This document shows positions 24,362-35,700 of a DNA stretch of 64,000 nt, piece after piece (the stretch's first letter is position 1; every line of letters starts with the position of its first letter). Origin of the DNA: Telmatactis stephensoni (Eukaryota; Cnidaria; Anthozoa; Actiniaria; Isophelliidae); NCBI GenBank assembly GCA_029948255.1, contig JALIZF010001475.1:262501-326500 (forward strand), written 5' to 3'. The notes beneath the pieces were generated by a model. The model worked only from the letters and a program-made list of their open reading frames with translations. It did not search any database and was not told where the DNA came from. A program made the translations under genes and the position numbers.

Positions 24362-24445
24362 GAACAGCGTGGCTTACGTGTAGTTGATTGGTGGACGGCC
24401 TTCTAAAAGGGAGGTCCCGAGTTCGATTTTCAGTCACCTCGTTTC
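24362..24445 (+). repeat. tRNA-like SINE remnant in the EEP 3' flank
   Basis: AACAGCGTGGCTTACGTGTA is followed after about 45 bases by GTCCCGAGTTCGATTTTC, which looks like A-box and B-box promoter elements of a tRNA-derived SINE. The following 200 bases have no coding content. Confidence 0.4.
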
Positions 24446-24878
24446 GATTTTTCGTCACCTTGTTTCGACTTCTTTGTGCACTGATGGAGCGACGGACTCA
24501 AGTTCTAATTCAGTGTAAAATTACTACGGGTTTCCGACATGGAATATGGCTTCTTCACCTTTGAATAATAGCTTCCATCTGTTCCTTCGGAGTCATACGT
24601 AATACTTTGTATTTGTGTCTTTTGTGAATTTGTTTTATTATTCGAGATTATTTGAGCGTTTCCCAGAATGCTCTGGAGATTTGGGTTGTGTGTATGTGTG
24701 TGTGTGGTAAGGGGGAGGGAGGAGCGGGGGGAGAGGGGTGTGGCCGGTCTTAGTTACTAACAAAATTATATTTTACAGGCGTTTCCAGATAATATCATTT
24801 TAGGTGCTTTCTCATAAATGTGGTTTGCTAATCTTTAAATTTAACATGTTCCGATCTGGGCCCTTATTTTAAATGCTA

Positions 24879-24884
24879 AATAAA
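24879..24884 (+). terminator. Candidate poly(A) signal
   Basis: AATAAA lies 660 bases after the EEP stop codon. It is the first canonical signal I noticed downstream on that strand. Its use is not shown. Confidence 0.35.
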
Positions 24885-24986
24885 GTCTTTATATCAAATA
24901 TTGACAAATCTTAAGTTCAGGTTTTTAGAGCGCGATCTAATCAAAATAAAATAAACTGATAAACAGTACTCAAAAATAAGTTGAAA

Positions 24987-27600
24987 CACTGTTATTTTTA
25001 GGGAGTTAAATTTACTCCAAAAATGGAGTTAAAAAAAAAGGTCCCAGATAACTCCTTTTTTTGGAGTTATTTTAACTCCTCAAAGTTTAACTCCAATTTT
25101 GGAGTAAAAATAACTCTAATATAGGAGTAGTAATTACTCCTATGAGAGTTACTTAACTCTTGAAAAAGAGTAATTTTAACTAATCCAAAGAGTTAATTTT
25201 ACTCATTTGGGAGTATATTTTTACTACAATTGGGGTTGAATTAACTCTCCAGGGAGTGTAAGATTGACTATTCCCAAGAGTTATATTCACCCTTGCAAGA
25301 GTGAATCTAACTCTAGTACCAGAGTAATTTTAACTAATCCAAAGAGTTAATTTTACTCATTTGGGAGTATATTTTTACTACAATTGGGGTTGAATTAACT
25401 CTCAAGTGAGTGTAAGATTGACTATTCTCAAGAGTTATATTCACCCTTGCAAGAGTGAATCTAACTCCAGTACCAGAGTAATTTTGACCCTATCAAGTAG
25501 TGAATTTTACTCTTCAAATACATTTTCCAAAAGTAGGTCATCAATTTACTCTGGAAGTTAGAGTTTAAGTTCTGTCTTGATCAAAAACTAAATCAGTAAA
25601 TATTGACAATTAGGATCTTTAATGAAAATGAATATTCTCCATAAATGTCACAAAATATACAAGCAGACTAACAAAATCAAATTAGGAAATGTTCTTAAGT
25701 AGGAAATAAATAATAGACCTTACTTGCTTGCCCCATGCAGTGATTTCAATATGACATTTCTCTTAGGAAAAAGGTTTGTTTGAAATACTTGTTAAGACAT
25801 GAAAAAATGTTTGTATCAAACATAGGAGGAATGTACAGTGTACTGGGAAACCAATGAAACAAGCAAAGAAGTTCTAATGAATACACTTCATTCAGTTCAA
25901 TATAAACATAGAAAAGCAAATCATTACAACACAAACAAACTTCAAAATTCTGAATAAAAAGAAAGCTCATAAGGTTATACAAAACTTTTAACAAACTATT
26001 TTGCAGTTCAATATAAGTACAGATCAATATAACAGGAAATTTATATTATTCAAGAGTTGTAGCATTTCAGTACTTAGTAAATTCATAGATTCATGGTGAT
26101 CACACTAAAAGAACTTACTGCTTATATCACTAATAATAATCAAACTTGTAATGAACTTTCAGTAGCAGCTTCAATTCTTGGATATTCATGTCAACCTGAA
26201 ACAAAATAACAATCAATGTAAATACTCCATTCCCAAGTCTGCAATGTATTTCCGAAGTTCCGGACAAGTAAACAACAAGCAATCACATTCAATATATGCT
26301 TACTTGAATCTATATATCATGAAGAAAACATTAGCTTAATTTCTCTATACAGCTTAATAGATTTCAATCCATAGTTCTGAGTGTTACTTCTTCTGCACGT
26401 AGTTCTAAATATTCCACCGCAGAATTTACTGGTATTTAGACGCTGAAGTTTTCATGTTATTCATTTCATGAATTTTGCAAGGCACATTGCTGGTCTGGCG
26501 TCTGAACTAGGTTTTAGAACAGTTGTTTATAACAAAATACAACTTACCAATTTTGAAAATGAAACGGCCACAAATCGACGATCGAACCACACTGAACTCA
26601 AGTCGAAAATTTTCGTTGAGTAAGTCGGTATTCGCAATTATTCTCCCAAAACTGTATCATTCAATGTTACGAAGCTTTCCTGGATCTTCTTGGCTATAGT
26701 GAACAACTATCAGAGCAATCCCTTTAGTACAAAAGAAGGAATTTTCGAGCAAACCCTCAGTAAACAACAAACTTCCAACCGTTCACAATGAAATGGCTTC
26801 CAGTCCGCCAAACTTTCAAACTTGATCACGTGGTAAAATGCTGTGCTGTCATTGGTTGGCAAAGTCTTGTTACTAGCTACCAGTTCTCCATCACACACAG
26901 GAATCCAGAAATCACAAAGGAATCTTTTCGCAGTGGAAAGAATATCAAATATTGTATCGAATATTGAATCTAATAATTGCCAGCAAATGAAAACCGTGTA
27001 AAATCTATTAGGACAAAATTTCGGTTGTAGCGTTTTGGATAGCGAGTTCTAATGGGCTCTGGGGCATTCAGCTTCGTTACTATTATATAGTATTAAAGAC
27101 CCCATTAAACGCTGCCAGCTCAATAAATTACTATTAAACAACAGTTTTGTTGCAGTTAAATCAAGTCTAAAACTTATGTTTAATGATTCTGGATTGGAGT
27201 TATCTTAACTCCTGTTTTGGAGTTAAAAAATGCTTAAACTTTTACTCCTCCTAATAAGAGTTAATTTAACCCTCTGAAATTAGAGTTATTTCAACTCCTG
27301 CTTTGGAGTTAGAGAAGGCATAAACTTTTACTCCTCCTATTAAGAGTTAATTTAACCCTCAAGCTCATATTTTTACTCTTGATAAGAGTTATTTTTACTC
27401 CAGTTTTGGAGTTAGATTATACATAATTTTTAACTCCACCAACAAGAGTAAATTTAACCCTCGAGCTCATATTTTACTCTTAATCGGAGTTATTTTTACT
27501 CCAATTTTGGAGTAAAATTAACTCTTAAATTTAACTCCACTATAAAGAGTTAATTTTACTCTTATGGTCGAGTTAAATCAACTCCCTAAAAATAACAGTG
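24987..27600. mobile_element. 2.6-kb inverted-repeat element with GAGTTA/TAACTC hairpin arrays
   Basis: Both ends start CACTGTTATTTTTAGGGAGT in inverted orientation, and only two matching bases (AA) flank them. Subterminal zones (about 24995-25565 and 27190-27590) consist of dozens of short GAGTTA/TAACTC and GAGTAA/TTACTC motifs in alternating orientation. The left zone contains a 154-base direct duplication (25168-25321 against 25322-25475). The AT-rich middle shows no transposase frame; the longest open stretch, 25746-26027 on the minus strand, has no recognisable motif. It is probably a non-autonomous DNA transposon. The CACTG ends recall CACTA elements but the target duplication does not settle it. 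Confidence 0.75.
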
Positions 27601-29021
27601 AAGCTACTACGTTCTGACTGTATTCTGTTGTGCGCGAAGAGATACGAATACTTCTAGGTAATTGAAGTCAAATAGTAGTTCTTTCAGTCGTTCCTGTGAT
27701 GCTACAAAAACGTCGATGGTAATAATATCGTGAGTTTCATAATCGTCCAAAAACTTGAGTGGCGAAAAAAATTGCAGCCCCCGCGCGTGCCATTCATACT
27801 AAAGCTGAATTTGAAATCTTCAGGAAATTACAGTGTTCCTGACTGCCACTGTCCTTCTGAGATTTCCCTTTTTTTAATTAAGAATACAGTGTTATTCACA
27901 AAACTGTATGCGCGCTATATGAAAATAAACCATTATAAACTATAATCATTTTAAAGCTTACATGCAAAAGGTGTGATTTTTGACGATTGCATGTGGTCAT
28001 AACTAAGGAGCAGAAAATATTAAAAATCGTTCACACACTTTTGTTTTTTGATATTTCATTTAGATATGGACCCAATTTTAATCAAATTCTGATAAATGCT
28101 TATGTGTGAGTAATTCACATTTATTAACCAGGTCAAATGTATATTGATTGGATCTATCAAAAGTGCATGTGAACTTTAGATTGACTTTTAGCAACAACGC
28201 GCCAAAAAAACCATCAAAAACTACAGTTATTTAGCTTTAAAATGATACAGCATATAGTTTGCCATGGTGTATATTAACGCAGTACACACACATACAGTAT
28301 TTGTGAAAGATTTCCAAGAAGGGCTGCGAAGGTTTACTGTATCCTTCATGCGTTTCAGGTGACACAAAGTCCGAGTACTCTCCAAGCGCGCTATATGCAT
28401 GTACATTCAGAAATCTTATCTCCATGTCAAGGGAATGAGATTTTCATGAAACTTACCCCAAAATGTCTGAAAAGGTTATAATTTCACAATAAGCTACATA
28501 ATTTAGCTTTTCCAGTTTTTACACAGTCATGGCCGACTATATATGTCTTTAAGCTAAGCCGTGTCAGACCGGCAAATTTGTTTCCTGGATCTTGAATCGC
28601 TAGTAGCTGGAATTTGAAGTCCATTATGAGTTAGAGTCGGAATACAGATTTGTTTCACTTTAATTGGCTGCCAGAGTCTGTTATCAGTATCATATGATAG
28701 GAACATTTGATAATAAATATTGGTAAATATAAGGACTATAACGAATGGCTGCCAGAGTCTGTTGTCAGTATCATAGGAACATCAGATTTGATAATAAATA
28801 TTGGTAAATATACGGACTATAACGAATGACCGCATTTCACACCATCTTCAGATACATGATAAGATAATTACAGATAAATATACAAAACTAAGTGTAAGAA
28901 AAACAATTAATACCGACATTACCGATGTAAAAAAATCGCTTTGATTGAATCACTTTGTAAATTGAGTCAGTCGGGCATACGTTTCTTCAAAACGTTGCTC
29001 GTTATTGTCTTTAGTATTTTA
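27601..29021. repeat. Intergenic region with an 80-bp tandem pair
   Basis: TGGCTGCCAGAGTCTGTTAT at about 28668 and TGGCTGCCAGAGTCTGTTGT at about 28746 start two near-identical units of 78-83 bases ending GACTATAACGAATG. Otherwise no coding or RNA feature is seen. Confidence 0.8.
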
Positions 29022-29366
29022 GGAAACATTGTGAGAAACATTTGATAATGTATATAGCTACTTCAAAAAAAGTTGACGGGGCGAATGGTGATTGCACGAC
29101 CGAAAGGAAATTTGGGTAACAAGAATTGCTTCATTTTCATTAATTAAATACCCAAGCAATGCCGATAACATGCAGTACAGTCGACCTTATTGGATAAAGT
29201 GGTCGATAGGCAATTCATCTCTCCGCGCCGGATAGCGGTCTAATAGCGTCACCACAGTTCCTTGCGGTCGTGCAATCACCAATCGCCGATCGCCATTCGC
29301 CGTTCGCCCCGTCAACCTTTTTTGAAATAGCTATATATATTATCAAATGTTTCTCACAATGTTTCC
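29022..29366. mobile_element. MITE with TTA target duplication (Harbinger-like)
   Basis: Long terminal inverted repeats of about 85 bases start GGAAACATTGTGAGAAACAT at the left and end with the complement at the right. The flanks TTA (29019-29021 and 29367-29369) fit the 3-base preference of PIF/Harbinger elements. The centre has GGCGAATGG and CGATCGCC-type repeats and no gene. Confidence 0.8.
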
Positions 29367-29792
29367 TTATCAGATCATTTGATTTCTAAATCATTTGACT
29401 TGCTGTCGAGTGGTGACATCCCAGCTTGACTCTATTTTAATCCGTTTTGTTTTCTAAATACAAAACCTTTTTAGTCCTTTGTCAAACAGCTTGAGAATAT
29501 AGCAAAATTCAAATTTTAATCACTGGAGAAGTTCCAACCTATCAGGTTCAAGCTCAAGTAAATGAAGTCACGTGACATCCGATTTCGTCTTTTCGCATTC
29601 ACAAAGAGAGTATACTGATATTTCAGGACGTGGTTCTATTTCACGTAAGCTGGCCAAAACCCTATTTTCGATGGCTATTTCGTACAAGTGTCTCCGCAAT
29701 TCCAATTCCGAGCACCGTTCTTCCACTTCGTTTTCATTTTAATTTCTTTCTGGAAAGGGACATTCACTTTTGGATCTTTTATTAAAACTACA

Positions 29793-32700
29793 ATGCAATT
29801 CAATTTCTACGCGAAGAAAATCGCCTTGGGAATCGTCTGCTGGTTTCTCTGCTGTTGCACAATCGATTCTGCAGCTCGAGTGGGGTAAGTTGCGTATTCT
29901 AGTGAAATCAGTTCAGTCTTGAATTTCGTGAGGAATTTTAGATGTTACCTTTAACATAGATGAACGAACCTTTCAGCATTAAGCAGGGAATAATATGGGG
30001 TAAACCTACATACCTTTCTTCCCACACGCAAACAGTACAGGTGAAGTTTATTTTTTCACACAATCGTGATCGATTTGGTTTGATGGATCGTGAGAAGAAG
30101 AATATTGAGAAAATGCATAAGAAACTTTGAGTTGCGTGAAACCAGACAATTGCGTTTTTTTGCCAGAAAACCCCGCACAACTAATGATATACATTTCAAT
30201 TAAGATGTAATCTGTCTGACACGGAAAATGCCTTTTTCCCAGTCCTCTTCCCATGCATTTTAAACATGTAAGCCACTTTTAGCTTCCATTCAACCACTAT
30301 TCCAGCAGTTCTCCGCCTAAAATATCCATCGAAACTACGTATGTAGAAGTGAAAATAGAAATTGTCAAAAATCGTACGTGATTCGAATTAAGTTTAAGGA
30401 TTTAAGGTTTAAGGTTGAAGTATATTCCAGCACCTGCTAAAGTAGCTCCACTACTGCTTGTAATACATGATTTTAAGGCCTCATCCACCAGTAGTTTTCA
30501 ACGCTAATCCCGCAGGCCGGCCTTATTGCTGGAACGTCTCCATATAAATGGAGACGGGGCCTACGGTTTAACGTCCTTATCCGAGAAGACGTGAATGTCT
30601 AACCATTTGCAGATGTAAATACAAAGACAGCACCTTCTCCTCAATTATTAAAAGACCCTGAGTGTTAGTCCGGCCGGGAATCGAACCCCGACCTCCCGCA
30701 CGAGAGACCGACACACAGCCAACTGAGCCAACCGGGCGGCGGTTGATTATCAGATTGTTGCGTGTAGATTCAAACCTTTCTTCTACAAAAAAAAATTTTC
30801 ACATTTTTCACATTGTCACTCGTTTCACATTTTTGTACGATTATTTCATCTATAGTGGCAAAAAAGCAAACGTCTTATAAAATTTCCTGAGTACTTTAAA
30901 AACTATTAATTCCTTTTCTTAAAATTGAGTCGCTTTGCGAACAAGGAATCGCGCTGTGGGGAGGCCAAGGCCAGCAGAACTCCAACAGTGAGTTTGCAAA
31001 AGCATTATTAACTTCTCAGCATGAGGTCGGCATCAGTACAACTCAATCATAACAATCCTAGATAGGGCTGAACTTTTCAGGAAAAACTCTAAAATGAAAT
31101 TACAATCTAGAGCAAAATTTCTTGTTTGTTTTGATTTAATTAAACTGAAGATTTCTCAACATACTCTTCCTGCGCGTCCCTATAACTGAATTCTGTTTGG
31201 GTTTCCACATATCTGAACCAATTTGTGCACATTTGAAGTCAATATATTTTTAATGGCGTGTGTGTTCGAATCTTGATTGTACAAGCTAATTATAGGCTTG
31301 AAGACAAAAGAAATAATACCAGACCTTTATTTAGAACTTCTTACCTTTTGCCGAGTTGAATAGAATTTAATAAAATAAGAGTAAAATAAAGAAAAGGCTG
31401 AATGGAATTACGGAAGTGACTAATTTCAGGAGAAAAGATGAAAAAACAGCGAAAGCGCAAATGAAGTCATAAATGGGTGTATTTGGTGAAGGAGGAATGA
31501 AACAAGTGTAAAAACGAAGAAATTGCTAAATTACAATAAGATAAAAAACACAAGCGGCGCTGGAATTGCTATGTATACCATTTCAAAACAGATAAAAAAC
31601 AGAATAAACAAAACTCAGGGTTCGGCAGATTGTGATCGCCAGAAAAAGTCACTCGAAGTTTATTCAAATATAATGAGTTGATGAAAAAATAATAAAACAA
31701 AGTGATAATCAACTTCTTTTCGTGATAACCTCGCTTTAATTGAGTAAGCATTTGTAACCATAACATAACAATGATAAGACGATATCTATATTAAATTGTA
31801 TTGAAATGGATTTGTTCAAATATTTATAAAAGCAACTTTAAAGTGTCTATATACATATGGTTATGTTTTAGACACTTCTAATGATCATAGCTTTAGTTGT
31901 CCATAGATATACACAGTACATTTTGGTTTGAGCGGTTGGTTGAATTATAATTGCAAAATAATTTGATCGATACAGGTGTCGGCGCAGAGCTGCATCACAA
32001 AATATTACCTCAAGAAGCGATGCTTTGGACATAATATTTAATGAATACGATAACAAAGTTAGACCTTACTCACAAGCTGGTAGGTATACTTTATTCCACA
32101 AAATTCTCATGCAGTACTAAGGGTACAGGAGACCCCCCACTAACTCGAACTCCCAGGGGAAGCTTAATATTGTTCGAAATAGCGAGGGTTCGAGCAGTAC
32201 TCGCGCGCCCACGTAATTTTTCCCGCAAATTAACGGGCCCGTAAAGTAAATCTGGAACGCGGAACGCGGGCCCCAAGGAGACCATAACTGGAGATTGAGA
32301 TACGCAAGACACGAGTACGCAATTGACGTGTTGACCTCCTTTCGGGATATGTTTAGAAGTGCCGTTGCGCGCGATTGCCAGCCACTTGCGCAAGCTGAAA
32401 GTTCTTGAACCGCGGGTTCCTGTTTCTACACGGTCGTGTCTAAATGGGATCCTCGCAAACAAGGTTTGGTTAGTTTTAGGGCTAGTTTAGGGCTAGTTTA
32501 GGGCTTTGTTTTTACAAAGTCTTCCCTAATACTAACCCTAAACCTAACCCCAAGGTACTTGAGTATTTCTTTCTACAAAGTCTTCCCAAATACTAACCCT
32601 AAACCTAACCAAACCTTGTTTGCGAGTATCCCATCTAGCCTAGCCACGACCTTTCTACACTGTTCCAGTCCTTTTTCGGCCAAAATCAAGATGGCTGACT

Positions 32701-35700
32701 TGGTAGCATGTTTTCACTCGAATGGCTGTAAATTTGGATGAAATTTTCGAAGAAAGTCGGGTTTTTTTCGCGATAAAAATTTATTCCAACTTCCAAATAA
32801 GGTACTCGCGCGAAAACAGCACATTTTTAAAAGACATATCTTGATTCCTCTACCAGCACAAACCAAAATCATTTGAAATAACCGTTGGAGACTGGAAAAA
32901 ATTCTATAATTAGTCCAAAAGCGGGTCAACACGTCACATTTGGCTGCCAAATGTGTTTATGTGGGCGCTCACGGAGTCTCTCAGTTATATTCTATAACTT
33001 ATGCATGCAGAATCTCGCCAACTGTGAGCATTTCCAATTTGTTTTTAAAGGTAAACCAGTCAACATCACTGTCAATATGCGCATTAACTCCGTGTATAAT
33101 GTACGTGAAGAAGAAATGGTGAGTCAGATACGAGACGAATTGTCCAACCAGACTTAGTCTTGTCGTAATTTAGCTTTAAATTTGCGCGCTCTCTTGTGCA
33201 GGAAAACAGTCGTATCGTTATCTAGGTACCGCATTACGCATGCTTAAATAAATAGATTGCTATGTCTACATTTGTTTTGAAAAGATTTTGGCTCACATGT
33301 TAAAACGTCACATTTTGGTGCCCCGTTGCCTAGAAACCAATAAGTGCATGCTCAACACGCCAAGTAAAACTTGGTTCTTACTAACGTAACGGTACGACGC
33401 AAGAAAAACAAACTTTTCCGTTCTTTTGCGCTTGCAATCGTTTCATTGTGCTTGCGTCGCTACTTTTTCAAGTGAGAACAAGAGCTTTGCGTTGTCTTGC
33501 GTCGTCTTGCGTGGTTAAGTGAGAACCAGGCATAAGCTAGTCTCCTACGCAGCCGCAGTTTTGTTGTCACGCTGGGGGCTAAGCCCTAGCGTGACAACAA
33601 AACTGCGGCTGCGTAGGAGACTAGGCATAAGCAAGCGGATCAAAAATTACTATTCTTTCATCTCTAAGTCTAGTGAAGATAAAGGAAAGATGACTCTGTC
33701 ACCACGAGTGACTAGCATAGCAACAACATTTTGTTGTACTTTACAGGACTACACCATGAGATTTGCGTTCCGTCAAAAGTGGAAAGACCCGCGGTTATCT
33801 TACAACATCGCTCTGACGTACGGTAAAGGACATGCATACATACAACTGGAGAGCGCTAACAGGATATGGTATCCAGATACATTCTTCATGAATGCGCGCT
33901 CAGCTTTCATCCATGATGTCACCAAAAAAAATCTGGGCGTTCGTGTCTTTCCTGATGGGTCTGTTTACATGAGTCAAAAGTAAGGCTGCAAAAATATTAA
34001 TTCGATAAAGCTGGCAATCTCAGAAATAATACGTGTTCTAAGTATACATGCATGGCCGTAACCAAGGGGGGTGCACAGGGTGCACGTGTACCTCCCCATT
34101 TGAAGCCAAAGGTCCGCTTATCTATAATTATGCTAGCTGCCACTGAGTAGCAGGTCCACTTCCTTTCCCCTCTCCCCCACTGCAGCAAAATGTTAGGAAA
34201 AAGGCAAGGTATTTAGATAAAGCAAGCATAGAAATAGGTCCATTTCCATTTCATGTGCACCCTCCCAGCAAAACTGCTGGTTACGGCCCTGACATGTATG
34301 TAACTAACTAGTGTTTGTTATCGAAGAGAGTGATTGGGTTGCCTGTGGTTCTTCGGACTCAAAAATTGATGTCTTAGACCAAAGTTCCTGAAACTCTGAT
34401 GAGAGCTCATCCAGGATTTAATTCTCCGAAAAACTATTCATTTCTATGTCTAGGCTAGGCGCGGTCACTTAGAACTGCTAAGTGGCAGGGAAAAGAGTGC
34501 ATGGTCTTTTTTGGAAACAATAAAAGCTGTACTTTCTTTTCTCCACTAAGGACCGTTCACTGAAAATTTACTGTATATGTACAACAATCGCCAATCGCTA
34601 GGCTAGTTTTCTCATCCTTTATTATTTTTCTTGCTCAGAATAACCGTTGTAGCTGAATGCCAAATGGACTTGAGAAAGTTTCCAATGGACACCCAAGTGT
34701 GTATTCTGATGTTTGAGAGTTGTAAGTATACATAAGCACAGTACATCATTAGGCAGATTATCAAACGTGACGCGATGCGAGAACGGAGCGTGAATATATC
34801 ACATTCGTTCATTACGTGTCTTTCGTTACAAATTCGCAACGCCGCGTACGTTAAGGACGACATTTCAGAAGTGTTTTCACGTCGTATCACGTTTGCTAAA
34901 CTTAATCCATACTTTCGGGAATCAAATACAATGAAGCGGCAACCATGTCGGATGAACCAACAAGAGACGCTAATCTTTTGTTAAAGCTCATCCAAGATGG
35001 CTACCATGACGTCACATGCAACCCAGCGATAGCGATCTAATAAAAATGCTTCGTTATTTTGATGGTGCCAATATAAAGGCAATATTAATAGCAAGAACTA
35101 TGACATCCTCAGGGACCCAGAGTGTAAGGGGAGAAAAGGGGGAAAGGGAAGAAAGAACAGGCCCATCTTTCTTAATTTTCCACCGTATAACATCATAGAC
35201 GACCTGGGATCTCGAGGATGGAACTATCGAACTTAGTCTCGCTTTTGAGATACATTTGTTCTTTCATTCCCTTAGTTTTCCACACCGCTGCTGAAATCAT
35301 TTTCAAATGGGAGAGAAGTGATCAACCTGTCGCAATTTCTAAAGACATGAATCTTCCTCATTTTGATATTGTTGCCTTGGAAACCAAAGAAGTAAACAAT
35401 GTTTACAAGTCTGGTAAGAATTGGTGTCATTTAAAGCGTTAAGCCAGATTTTCACGAGCGACGAAAACAGTAGTGGACGCAAGGTACGCAGACTCAGTAA
35501 TGCACATTTTCTTCTCTTACGAAATGCAACACTGAGTCTGCGTATATGTTGTTTGTGCTTCTGCCTCCATCGCCATGTCCAGGCCTACCCAACCTTTCCC
35601 CTTACGAGGTGAAGGGAGGAGAAGGAGAAGGGTAACGTTTATAAAATCTATATAAATTTTTACAACTATAGCTATAGGTAATGTTTTCTACTTGATGTTT

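Noticed and set aside
25746..26027. Possible transposase frame inside the GAGTTA element
   Set aside because: Short, AT-driven, with no catalytic motif or similarity I can recognise.
30671..30741. Possible functional tRNA gene
   Set aside because: A and B boxes are present but the acceptor stem does not close and a SINE body follows.
32091..32462. 123-residue minus-strand open frame
   Set aside because: Lies in a receptor intron, no motif, opposite strand to the exon at 31976-32079, and partly in repeat sequence.
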